From CAXBID01 sp049791475 (GTDB lineage: Bacteria > Bacteroidota > Bacteroidia > Flavobacteriales > Flavobacteriaceae), in the NCBI GenBank assembly GCA_049791475.1, contig JBAQZZ010000238.1, forward strand, positions 1 through 64,000: a stretch of DNA of 64,000 nucleotides. The letters are read 5' to 3'. The notes under the pieces are model-generated. The model worked only from the letters and a program-made list of their open reading frames with translations, did not search any database and was not told where the DNA came from. Below are positions 17,101 to 24,360 of the stretch, piece after piece. Within the stretch, counting starts at the first letter, position 1, and each line of letters opens with the position of its first letter. The translations under genes were made by a program, and so were the position numbers.

Positions 17101-17570
17101 TCGGTAGATTTCCAATCGGTTGCTACAGTAATTAAATGCTCGGTAAAATCTGGTTTTAAAACTGCCATTTCCCAAGCAATGCCTCCACCTAATGAACCGC
17201 CAATAGTGGCGAATAGTTTTTCGATTTTTAATTCTTTTAAACCAATTAAAAAAATACTTGCTACATCTCGTGCTACAAAATCTTTATAGTTTTCAATTAC
17301 AAAACCGTCAAATCCATTTCCAGGAATATTAAATGCTAAAACGGTATAAAGTTTAGTATCGATAACTTTGTCATCGCCTACCAAATCTTTCCACCAGCCA
17401 TTTTTTCCTGCAACATCACTATTTCCTGTTAAGGCATGATTTACCAAAACTACAGGCGCACAACCCAAAGCTTTTCCAAAAACCTGATAACTCAATTTTA
17501 TCTCAGTAATGGAAACTTGACTTTCGGTCTTAAAGTTTTTAATGACGATATGTTGCAATGGATGCTTCAA
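14172..17570 (-). CDS. thrA: MetX-like acyltransferase / aspartate kinase / homoserine dehydrogenase fusion
   Basis: A 1132-residue, three-part protein. Residues 1 to about 320 are an alpha/beta hydrolase related to homoserine O-acetyltransferase: VNHALTGNS, nucleophile elbow IGGSLGGG, VGVDSDLFF with the acid, and HSVHGHDAF with the catalytic His. From Met329 comes aspartate kinase (MKVLKFGGKSLANG, TTLGRNGSNYTAALLA) with ACT repeats (about 650-760). From about 774 comes homoserine dehydrogenase (INIAIFGHGGVGGAL, DTIKLLHESGENITRIRGVFSGT). The chain converts aspartate to aspartyl phosphate, makes homoserine, and acylates it. The start is TTG at 17570, five bases after the metY stop. No separate metX is seen here, in keeping with the N-terminal module doing that step. 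Threonine feedback is possible through the ACT repeats. Confidence 0.93.
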   Translation of the reverse strand: MKHPLQHIVIKNFKTESQVSITEIKLSYQVFGKALGCAPVVLVNHALTGNSDVAGKNGWWKDLVGDDKVIDTKLYTVLAFNIPGNGFDGFVIENYKDFVARDVASIFLIGLKELKIEKLFATIGGSLGGGIAWEMAVLKPDFTEHLITVATDWKSTDWLIANCQIQEQFLLNSRSPVHDARMHAMLCYRTPESFKERFQRSKNEDLEIFNVESWLLHHGKKLQERFQLSAYKLMNQLLKTIDVTKNRKADLNVLEGIEANIHIVGVDSDLFFTAEENRQTHKQLAVTHANVTYNEIHSVHGHDAFLMEYEQLEKIVEGIFVPDSKKKKMKVLKFGGKSLANGEGLEKVISIIKNKVDSGEKITVVVSARGNATDKLEEILDKSYKGQDYKTTFEAFKNYQKEPFKSIDFSEEFSILEKLFEGVSLLRDYSKKTKDEILAQGELLSVKMVSELLNQNQIKAKVTDSRKLIKTDGNFGNAQPIGQLSKDNVKQYFKENKDVVNVVTGFIASNSNNETTTLGRNGSNYTAALLANYLDAEELQNYTHVSGIYTANPDFVEDAQKIRELSFSEANELANFGTTVLHAKTIIPLVEKNINLRILNTFNSDDEGTLITAKPSSKEVTSLSVLDNVALLNLEGRGLLGKIGVDARIFRALSDRDISVSIISQGSSERGIGLIIDADQATQAVIALEREFEKDFYSQDVNKIEVVDDVAVISIIGIELSSFHKPFNALIKNQITPLLFNNTVTGRNVSLVVKKTQLHKAMNVIHGEVFGISKKINIAIFGHGGVGGALINQILKSKGDIEKRKGINLNVFAIANSKQLLLSKKGVDANWQKAIKSTSKENAIQQIVDFAEANHLENLIAVDNTASSTFYENYIPLVEAGFDLVSSNKVANTVSHEFYKELRVQLKLNNKQYLYETTVGAGLPLIDTIKLLHESGENITRIRGVFSGTLSYLFNKFSVENKPFSEIIQETIDKGFTEPDPREDFSGNDVARKLLILARELDLQNEFEDVSVENLIPEAYQNISVESFLKQLTVLDDQYQKIKNDQKAGFVLRYVGDLSGDLSQDKGHLEVKLVSIPEDSTLGHVKGSDAIFEIFTESYGEQPIVIQGAGAGAEVTARGVFGDILRLSKYIN

Positions 17571-17575
17571 GGGGT

Positions 17576-18853
17576 TTATTTTATGGTTTTGAATGACTCT
17601 TTTAAATCTGCTTTTAAATCTTCTAAATCTTCAATACCAACAGACAGTCTAATTAAATCTGCGCCAACACCTGCAGATGCTTGTTCCGCTTCATTTAATT
17701 GCTGATGTGTTGTACTTGATGGATGAATAATTAATGATTTTGTATCGCCAATATTAGCCAATAGTGAAAATAACTTCGTGTTATCGGCAATAGCTTTTGC
17801 AGCTTCAAAACCACCTTTTGCTCCAAAAGTAACGATACCGCTTTGTCCTTTTGGTAGATATTTTTTAGCTAAGTTTTTATATTTACTACTTTCTAAACCA
17901 GGATAATTTACCCATGCAACTTCATCTTGCTGCTCTAACCATTTTGCCAATGCCAAAGCATTTTCGCTATGTTGATTAATTCTAATCTGTAAAGTTTCTA
18001 AACCCTGAATAATATTGAATGCATTGGTTGGGCTTATTGCGCCTCCAAAATCTCTCAAACCTTCTAAAATTAATTTGAATGTATAAGATGCTGCGCCTAA
18101 AGTTTCATAATATTTTAATCCGTGGTAACCCGCTGATGGCTCAGTGAATTCTGGAAATTTCCCATTAGTCCAATCAAAATTACCGCCATCAATTATAGCT
18201 CCACCAATCGAATTTCCTTGTCCGCCAATATATTTAGTAAGTGAATGAATGACAATATTTGCACCGTGTTTTATGGGGTTTAAAAGCGCTGGAGTTGCAA
18301 CCGTATTATCAACAATAAATGGCACTCCGGCTGCTTTTGAATGTTCAGCAATAGCTTCGATATCTAAAACATCTAATTTTGGGTTTCCTAAAGACTCCAC
18401 AAAAAATGCACGTGTATTATCTTGAACTGCAGCTGCAAAATTATCTGGGTTATCTGCATCAACAAAAGTAGTAGTAATACCCAATCTTGGTAAAGTAACT
18501 TTCAATAAATTGTAAGTTCCGCCATATAAACTACTTGAAGCCACAATATGGTCTCCAGCTTTTAAAAGTGTTAGTAAACCTGTTGAAATAGCTGCTGTTC
18601 CTGATGCAAAAACTACCGCGCCAATACCGCCTTCTAAAGTGGCTAAACGGTCTTGTAAAATTTGATTTGTTGGGTTGTTTAAACGGGTGTAAATAAATCC
18701 TAATTCTTTTAAAGAAAATAGGTTTGCTGCATGGTCCGAATTATTAAAAACATACGATGTTGTTTGATAAATTGGAACTGCTCGTGTGCCTCCGTTTGCT
18801 TTAACATCGTGTCCTGCGTGTAATGCGTTTGTTGCTAATTTTAATGTACTCAT
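17576..18853 (-). CDS. metY: O-acetylhomoserine sulfhydrylase
   Basis: It makes homocysteine from O-acetylhomoserine and sulfide. The 425 residues show the MetY pattern: ALHAGHDVKANGGTRAVPIY at the N-terminus, YTRLNNPTNQILQDRLA, FASGTAAISTG, VDNTVATPALLNPI and the PLP lysine in HSLTKYIGGQGNSIGG. The length agrees with the family (about 425-430). It is the first gene after the SAM-I riboswitch, so its transcription should fall when SAM is plentiful. It receives sulfide from the neighbouring assimilation operon and acyl-homoserine from the fusion protein encoded next. Confidence 0.95.
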   Translation of the reverse strand: MSTLKLATNALHAGHDVKANGGTRAVPIYQTTSYVFNNSDHAANLFSLKELGFIYTRLNNPTNQILQDRLATLEGGIGAVVFASGTAAISTGLLTLLKAGDHIVASSSLYGGTYNLLKVTLPRLGITTTFVDADNPDNFAAAVQDNTRAFFVESLGNPKLDVLDIEAIAEHSKAAGVPFIVDNTVATPALLNPIKHGANIVIHSLTKYIGGQGNSIGGAIIDGGNFDWTNGKFPEFTEPSAGYHGLKYYETLGAASYTFKLILEGLRDFGGAISPTNAFNIIQGLETLQIRINQHSENALALAKWLEQQDEVAWVNYPGLESSKYKNLAKKYLPKGQSGIVTFGAKGGFEAAKAIADNTKLFSLLANIGDTKSLIIHPSSTTHQQLNEAEQASAGVGADLIRLSVGIEDLEDLKADLKESFKTIK

Positions 18854-19018
18854 TTTTCTAGTTTTTTAAGCCTCACCCAGAAATATTTAAAATATTTCTG
18901 ACCTCTCCAAAGGAGAGGTAAAAGACTTTTGGTTAATAATAAATCACTCCTTTCGAAGCGTTCTTAATAGAAAAATGTTAAAAAGAATTTTAAAAATTAC
19001 ATGAAGTAATTTCGTTTG
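18854..19018 (-). other. metY leader between riboswitch and start codon
   Basis: This 165-base stretch holds a hairpin AAATTAC-TTCAT-GTAATTT (18994-19012) followed by a T-rich run, a possible terminator of the riboswitch expression platform. It also holds an R1-type repeat (CTCTCC/GGAGAG, about 18902-18917) whose arm is split by a perfect AT palindrome (CAGAAATATTT/AAATATTTCTG, about 18880-18901). No gene is seen. Confidence 0.5.
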
Positions 19019-19134
19019 GTTATCTATCTAAAACACTAAATACATTAGTAGTTTAAGTAGAATTTAGCACCTTCTTTACAAGTAAAGGGTTGCTAAGGCT
19101 TCATTGGGTCTTTCCCTCCGCCTTTCTTGATAAC
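19019..19134 (-). ncRNA. SAM-I riboswitch (S-box) upstream of metY
   Basis: On the minus strand the S-box core is almost complete. GTTATCAAGA opens P1, and GGCGGAGGGA and GACCCAATGAAGCC form P2 with the kink-turn. AGCAACC follows, then a P3 hairpin (CCTTTAC/GTAAAG) and GGTGCTAAATTCTAC. A P4 hairpin comes next, and GATAAC (19019-19024 complement) closes P1 against GTTATC at 19129-19134. This aptamer binds S-adenosylmethionine and normally turns off methionine genes. Here it heads the metY operon, including the three-domain fusion and metZ. Confidence 0.93.
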
Positions 19135-19164
19135 ATTTCAGTAAGTGTTTGAACTTTGTGAGTG

Positions 19165-19197
19165 CAAATATTGCAACAGAAAAGTTACAATTCCAAA
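19165..19197 (-). promoter_or_regulatory. predicted promoter of the metY operon
   Basis: TTTG (19194-19197) and AATATTTG (19165-19172, one mismatch to TAnnTTTG) are separated by 21 bases on the minus strand, about 30 bases upstream of the riboswitch. Confidence 0.5.
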
Positions 19198-19214
19198 TTA
19201 ATTAGCAAAAACTT

Positions 19215-20765
19215 TTATTTATCATGCCGCATTTCATGAAATTTATTTCTGATAACAAGCCCTATTGGTCTGTTCTGAATTTTAGATTCTAACCAAGAAA
19301 TAATATCTAAATAAAGAAACGCCCGACTTTGGTAAGGGTCATTTTCAAACTCTTTTAATTTTTTATGAAGTTTAATAAATTCGTTTTTTACTTCATTCGG
19401 GTAAATATCGCCCAAGCCTCTTAAAAATTTGATGAATTCTTTTTGAACCTCGTGCAAATCTTCCATTTTTATTAAAAACTTGTAGGTGCTTTTTATCAAA
19501 ACATCTAAGTTGTAATCAAGTCCCGCTTCGTAATGTGCAACCAAATTCAAAATTCTTGAAAAACACAGCAAATCTTCACGCATTTGCAGGGATTTATTAC
19601 TAATAATTTTTTCTAAATACTGAATGCATTTTCTATTCTCACCTGCCCCAAAATACATACTCGCTATCTTGTAATAAAACACCATAATATGGTGCTCATC
19701 AATACGATCTTTATAACTTTTTAAACGTTCTAAAACAGCATCAATTAACGGCAGTCCTTCTTTAAAACTACCTTCCATAAAGTGAAGATTAAATTTATTA
19801 TTGTAAATGTATAAGAAAGCTAACCCATCAACATTATCATCTTTATGAAACCATTTTTCATTGGTAATAGCTTCTAGTTTTAGTAGCGAGTCTTTAAACT
19901 TTTTATGTTGTCTTAAATAAAATAGCGCTTCTAATAAATAATTATTTCCTTTTAAAAAAAATACAGGATTTAAAATAATTTGTTCCTTATTTTTATAAAA
20001 TAAATCGACCCATTTGGAGGCGTATTTGTAAGAGGATACAAAATCTACGGTTAAAAAACTATACCATAAATACGATTTGTAAAGCCATAATTTTTCTCGA
20101 AATCCCAATTTTTTAATGTCGTATTTTGGAAGTCTGTCATTAAAATACTTGGAAACAATTTGATGTTCTTCATCATTCTTAACATAACCTGTTTTCAAAA
20201 ACAACCCGTATAATTGAAGTGATAAATTAGAGAGTTTACTTGCTAAAACATTTTGCAGACTTAACTCTTTTGCTTGTATAGAAAGGGCATCAGCTCTATT
20301 ACTTAAACTGCGCGTAATGTATTGTGATTCAATTACTTTTTCAAGTTCAACAATTTCATAAGCTACGTTTTTTTCTTCATGAGTAATGGCTAGGTTTTTA
20401 GCCTTATCTAAAATTTTCAAGCTTTGTTTATACAAGCCTTTATGATACAAAATGGTTGCAAAATCTAACTGTTCTCTAATTTGAATTCTAATATTTTGAT
20501 GCGATGGATTTAACCGTAAACTGATTAAAATCTGTTTATAAAGATGTGCTTTTAAGTTTGAAAGTTGCTGTTTTTTTACAATACCTTTTTTAAGAATTGT
20601 GGCTTCGTCATAAACAGAAAGTTTATCTAAAATATTAAAAAGCATCAGGAATTTTGAGTCTTCATTAACACCCAATCTACCCACATAAAGCTTAAATTGT
20701 CTTTTTTCTGATTTAGACAACGACTTTACCAACACAAACAAATTATCTTTTTGCTCTCTCGTCAT
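19215..20765 (-). CDS. TPR-like helical protein of unknown function
   Basis: I do not recognise a named family. The 516 residues are almost wholly alpha-helical, without signal peptide or membrane segment. The N-terminal part MTREQKDNLFVLVKSLSKSEKRQFKLYV and the following helices resemble proteins widespread in Bacteroidota. Pairs of helices such as LYHKGLYKQSLKILDKAKNL and MYFGAGENRKCIQYLEKII look like degenerate TPR units, suggesting a scaffold role. It is transcribed towards the metY leader and divergently from leuA, with 148 bases between the two starts. Nothing links it functionally to the methionine or leucine genes. Confidence 0.8.
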   Translation of the reverse strand: MTREQKDNLFVLVKSLSKSEKRQFKLYVGRLGVNEDSKFLMLFNILDKLSVYDEATILKKGIVKKQQLSNLKAHLYKQILISLRLNPSHQNIRIQIREQLDFATILYHKGLYKQSLKILDKAKNLAITHEEKNVAYEIVELEKVIESQYITRSLSNRADALSIQAKELSLQNVLASKLSNLSLQLYGLFLKTGYVKNDEEHQIVSKYFNDRLPKYDIKKLGFREKLWLYKSYLWYSFLTVDFVSSYKYASKWVDLFYKNKEQIILNPVFFLKGNNYLLEALFYLRQHKKFKDSLLKLEAITNEKWFHKDDNVDGLAFLYIYNNKFNLHFMEGSFKEGLPLIDAVLERLKSYKDRIDEHHIMVFYYKIASMYFGAGENRKCIQYLEKIISNKSLQMREDLLCFSRILNLVAHYEAGLDYNLDVLIKSTYKFLIKMEDLHEVQKEFIKFLRGLGDIYPNEVKNEFIKLHKKLKEFENDPYQSRAFLYLDIISWLESKIQNRPIGLVIRNKFHEMRHDK

Positions 20766-20913
20766 AGTTATAAAAACAATATTAAAATATTGATTTTCAG
20801 TTATTTAAATGAATTGTAATGAGGTTAAACATCGTAAAAATTGCACGTTGAATTCTCTTTTTAGTAAACCAAAATATAACTTCGTAAGACAATAAGAAAA
20901 TATATTTTAATAA

Positions 20914-22089
20914 ATGTCTGATAATAAAGTTCAAATTTTTGATACCACGCTTAGAGATGGCGAGCAAGTTCCTGGTTGCAAGCTAAATACTGAACAGAAA
21001 TTAATCATTGCTGAACAGCTCGATAATTTAGGCGTAGATATTATTGAAGCTGGCTTTCCGGTATCCAGTCCGGGGGATTTTAAATCGGTTGAAGCTATTT
21101 CTAAAATTGTAAAACATGCTACGGTTTGTGGTTTAACAAGATCTGTTGAAAACGATATAAAAGTAGCCGCTGAGGCTTTAAAATACGCTAAAATTCCAAG
21201 AATTCATACAGGTATTGGAACATCAGATTCTCATATAAAACATAAGTTTAAATCTACTCAAGAAGATGTATTAGAACGTGCTGTTAGAGCCGTAACCTAT
21301 GCAAAATCTTTTGTTGAAGATGTAGAGTTTTATGCTGAAGATGCAGGTAGAACAGATAATGAATATTTAGCTCGAGTTTGCGAAGCTGTTATTAAAGCTG
21401 GTGCTACCGTTTTAAATATTCCAGATACTACAGGATATTGTTTACCAAGTGAATACGGTGCAAAAATCAAGTATTTAAAAGAAAACGTAAAAGGTATAGA
21501 TAGAGCAATTTTATCTTGCCATTGCCATAACGATTTAGGTTTAGCTACAGCAAATTCTATAGAAGGTGTTATAAATGGTGCACGTCAAATTGAATGTACT
21601 ATAAACGGTATTGGCGAACGCGCAGGAAATACAGCACTTGAAGAAGTGGTTATGATTTTAAAACAACACCCTTACTTAAATTTAGACACTAATATTAAAA
21701 CCGAAATGCTTTATGGCATGAGTCAATTAGTTTCTGATAGTATGGGTATTTACACGCAACCAAATAAAGCTATTGTAGGTGCTAATGCATTTGCGCACAG
21801 TTCTGGTATTCATCAAGATGGGGTGATTAAAAATCGTGAAACTTACGAAATTATAGACCCAAGAGATGTTGGTGTAACCGAATCTGCTATTGTATTAACT
21901 GCAAGAAGCGGACGTGCAGCTTTAGCTTACAGAGCAAAAAATGTAGGATACGAATTAACAAAACTTCAATTAGATGAAATCTATACTAATTTTTTAGATT
22001 TTGCTGATACTAAAAAAGAGGTTAACGATAATGATATTCACCAAATTATAGAAAACAGCAAAGTATATAACGAAATTACTACAGCTTAA
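20914..22089 (+). CDS. leuA: 2-isopropylmalate synthase, short form
   Basis: It condenses 2-oxoisovalerate and acetyl-CoA, the first step of leucine synthesis. The 391 residues contain the TIM-barrel signature DTTLRDGEQVPGCKL near the start, the metal-binding HCHNDLGLATANS and NGIGERAGNTALEEV. The protein stops where family members of about 510 residues continue into the C-terminal LeuA regulatory domain, so leucine feedback of the usual kind is not expected. Homocitrate and citramalate synthases share the fold, but the adjacent leuB supports isopropylmalate. leuB follows 44 bases later across an R4 repeat. Confidence 0.88.
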   Translation: MSDNKVQIFDTTLRDGEQVPGCKLNTEQKLIIAEQLDNLGVDIIEAGFPVSSPGDFKSVEAISKIVKHATVCGLTRSVENDIKVAAEALKYAKIPRIHTGIGTSDSHIKHKFKSTQEDVLERAVRAVTYAKSFVEDVEFYAEDAGRTDNEYLARVCEAVIKAGATVLNIPDTTGYCLPSEYGAKIKYLKENVKGIDRAILSCHCHNDLGLATANSIEGVINGARQIECTINGIGERAGNTALEEVVMILKQHPYLNLDTNIKTEMLYGMSQLVSDSMGIYTQPNKAIVGANAFAHSSGIHQDGVIKNRETYEIIDPRDVGVTESAIVLTARSGRAALAYRAKNVGYELTKLQLDEIYTNFLDFADTKKEVNDNDIHQIIENSKVYNEITTA

Positions 22090-22090
22090 A

Positions 22091-22115
22091 ATAGATTTCC
22101 GCCTTCGCGGGAACG
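22091..22115. repeat. R4 palindromic repeat between leuA and leuB
   Basis: GATTTCCGCCTTCGCGGGAA with trailing CGAC forms a short hairpin two bases after the leuA stop. Related copies lie at 14105-14121, 25638-25657, 25716-25735, 51254-51271 and 55298-55319. Confidence 0.65.
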
Positions 22116-22133
22116 ACAAAAGTATTTATTGAA

Positions 22134-23252
22134 ATGAAACTAAATATTGCCGTATTACCAGGTGATGGTATTGGTCCAGAGGTTACAGCGCAAGCCGTTA
22201 AGGTATTGAAAGCTATAGCTATGGAATTTAATCACATATTTACTTTTGATTACGGATTAATTGGCGCTTCCGCAATTGATAAAACAGGAAGCCCTTTACC
22301 TTTTGAAACTATTAGCCTTTGCGAAAACGCTAATGCTATTTTATTTGGAGCTATTGGAAATACATCTTACGATCTTGATCCAAACGCTAAAATCAGACCA
22401 GAACAAGGTCTTTTAGGACTTCGTAAAACATTAGATTTATATGCCAATATTAGACCTGTAATAGCTTATGAAGATTTGTTAAACAAATCTTCATTAAAGA
22501 AAAACCAAATAAAAGACACCAATATTCTTATTTATAGAGAACTTACCAGCGGTATTTATTTTGGTGAAAAAACATTAAGTCATGATGGCAATACAGCCTC
22601 GGATGTTTGTCAATATACCAGATACGAAATAGAACGCATTGCCCATTTAGCCTTTAAAGCTGCACAATCTAGAAAACGCAAATTAACCTTGGTAGATAAA
22701 GCGAATGTTTTAGAAAGTTCCAGACTTTGGCGAAGAGTAGTTCAAGAGTTAGCAAATCAATATCCCGATGTAAAATTGAATTACATGTATATTGATAATG
22801 CGGCCATGGAACTTATTATTAAACCAAAACAATTTGATGTTATTTTAACTGAAAATATGTTTGGTGACATTTTATCTGAAGAAGCTAGCGTTATTGTAGG
22901 TTCAATAGGCTTATTAGCATCCGCATCTATAGGTCAAAACCATGCCATGTTTGAGCCAATTCATGGTGCTTATACCAAAGCGGCAAATAGAGGTATTGCA
23001 AACCCCATTGCGTCTATTTTATCGGCTGCAATGTTGCTGGATTATTTTGGGTTAGATGATGAAGCTAGTAGAATTAGAGAAGGCGTCGATAAATCGTTAA
23101 AACTGCATATTACCACACCAGATTTAAACACCAAATACGATAATATTTCCACCACGAAAGTTGGCGATTTTATTGAGGATTTTATTCAAAACCCCGATGA
23201 AACCAACTTAAACTTTACCAACATACATTTAGGACAATCCACTATTATTTAA
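22134..23252 (+). CDS. leuB: 3-isopropylmalate dehydrogenase
   Basis: It oxidises and decarboxylates 3-isopropylmalate with NAD. The 372-residue protein has the beta-decarboxylating dehydrogenase motifs: IAVLPGDGIGPEVTAQAVKV at the start, LRKTLDLYANIRPV, the metal/NAD region NYMYIDNAAMELI, TENMFGDILSEEA and HGAYTKAANRGIANP. It forms an operon with leuA. The isomerase genes leuC and leuD, which often accompany leuAB, are not in this window. A rho-independent terminator follows at 23305-23333. Confidence 0.95.
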   Translation: MKLNIAVLPGDGIGPEVTAQAVKVLKAIAMEFNHIFTFDYGLIGASAIDKTGSPLPFETISLCENANAILFGAIGNTSYDLDPNAKIRPEQGLLGLRKTLDLYANIRPVIAYEDLLNKSSLKKNQIKDTNILIYRELTSGIYFGEKTLSHDGNTASDVCQYTRYEIERIAHLAFKAAQSRKRKLTLVDKANVLESSRLWRRVVQELANQYPDVKLNYMYIDNAAMELIIKPKQFDVILTENMFGDILSEEASVIVGSIGLLASASIGQNHAMFEPIHGAYTKAANRGIANPIASILSAAMLLDYFGLDDEASRIREGVDKSLKLHITTPDLNTKYDNISTTKVGDFIEDFIQNPDETNLNFTNIHLGQSTII

Positions 23253-23304
23253 TTATTTGAGTTAGTCAACAAACTGGTTTAATAAAACTTTTGGAAAGTC
23301 CTTT

Positions 23305-23333
23305 AAAGCGCATTTTAATTAGTGCGCTTTTTT
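23305..23333 (+). terminator. terminator after leuB
   Basis: AAAGCGCA and TGCGCTTT form a stem around a 10-base loop, followed by TTTTTT. It lies 53 bases after the leuB stop. Confidence 0.75.
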
Positions 23334-23348
23334 AATGCTATTTTTTTA

Positions 23349-23510
23349 GTACATGACAAAAATTTAAACACATATTTTAAGTTGCTAATTATCAATAGTT
23401 TTATGTTTTTGGATGTTTCGAGACCTGTCAGGTTTTCAAAACCTGACAGGTCTCGATTTCAGTAACATTGCTATCTCTTAATGAAGGTTAAACTAATTTT
23501 TGTCATGTAC
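23349..23510. mobile_element. MITE-like element, copy 1 (162 bp)
   Basis: The ends are GTACATGACAAAAATT (left) and its inverted copy (right). They are flanked on both sides by TTA (23346-23348 and 23511-23513), a possible 3-bp target duplication. The centre (23419-23455) is a perfect palindrome with 18-base arms beginning CGAGACCTGTCAGG. No reading frame is present. A second element with the same ends but a different core lies at 42738-42886. Confidence 0.7.
23419..23455. repeat. R2 palindrome (ACCTGTCAGG type) inside the MITE-like element
   Basis: Arms CGAGACCTGTCAGGTTTT and the exact complement are separated by one base. Related, less perfect copies lie at 28675-28706, 28729-28762 and 32953-32986. 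Confidence 0.8.
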
Positions 23511-23601
23511 TTAAGATATTTTTATAAAAATTTTTGAAGGTTCGTTTAATGGTTTGAATAAAAAGTCGTTTTAATGCTTTTTATTTTGTGTTAACTCTCG
23601 T

Positions 23602-24252
23602 TTATTTCTTAACGTTATCCCAATTAATTTCTTTGAATTCGTATTTGTCTTCATCCTCCATGGGATCTTGTTCAAGATGATTATGTTCAGTATCATATAT
23701 TTTTCCTGATACTTTTTCTATTTTAAAGGACGATTCTTGAAATTCCGAAACTATACTAATATCATAATAGCTTTCATATGCGCGAATTATCATATCATCC
23801 TTAAAATTAATAATGTCGATTGGATCAGTTTCATTGCTTTTATTAATTGCTTGAAGAACAAATTGGACATTCATCTTTGTTTCTTTTGTTTCTTTATAGA
23901 ATGAAATATTCTTTTCGTTATAATCTAAAGGATTAGAAATTGGACTCATAGAAACCATTTGTTGTAAAATACCTACTGCAACATCAAAATAAAAAACAGT
24001 TTCTTGAGGGAGGTATTTTATTGGATTCACAAATGATACCCAAATCTCTTTACCGTCTGTAAATACCTTGATTTGATTAAAATTCTTTATACTTACTCCT
24101 CTTCCAACCTTATCTAAAGCAAATTCAACTATAGAATCTTTTCCTAAAAAGAATATTTCTTCTACTTCTTTAGTCATTTTAATATCTTGAGCATAACAAG
24201 TGTTGTAAGTTAATATTAAATTAAAAAGAATAATTATTTTAAATATTTTCAT
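23602..24252 (-). CDS. secreted protein of unknown function
   Basis: I do not recognise a family. I chose the ATG at 24252 because it gives a clean signal peptide, MKIFKIIILFNLILTYNTCYAQ, with a cleavage site after CYAQ; the frame extends upstream to 24300. The mature part (about 195 residues) is rich in charged residues and beta-type segments (KEIWVSFVNPIKYLP, SSFKIEKVSGKIYD) and ends with an acidic patch EQDPMEDEDKYEF. It stands alone between leuB and argH, on the minus strand. There is no membrane anchor, so it is probably periplasmic or released. Function unknown. Confidence 0.7.
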   Translation of the reverse strand: MKIFKIIILFNLILTYNTCYAQDIKMTKEVEEIFFLGKDSIVEFALDKVGRGVSIKNFNQIKVFTDGKEIWVSFVNPIKYLPQETVFYFDVAVGILQQMVSMSPISNPLDYNEKNISFYKETKETKMNVQFVLQAINKSNETDPIDIINFKDDMIIRAYESYYDISIVSEFQESSFKIEKVSGKIYDTEHNHLEQDPMEDEDKYEFKEINWDNVKK

Positions 24253-24360
24253 TGGGAATCTCTTAATGAGAGTTAATGCAAAGGTAAAGTTCCGTTTCAA
24301 TGAACTTTAATGTTTGTAAGACGAAGTTAGCTGAAAAATTTAACAAAGTCAAGTAAATTC

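Noticed and set aside
23349..23510. Small protein-coding gene or CRISPR-like repeat in the leuB downstream region
   Set aside because: There is no open frame and no spaced direct repeats; the inverted ends and palindrome explain the structure as a MITE-like element.
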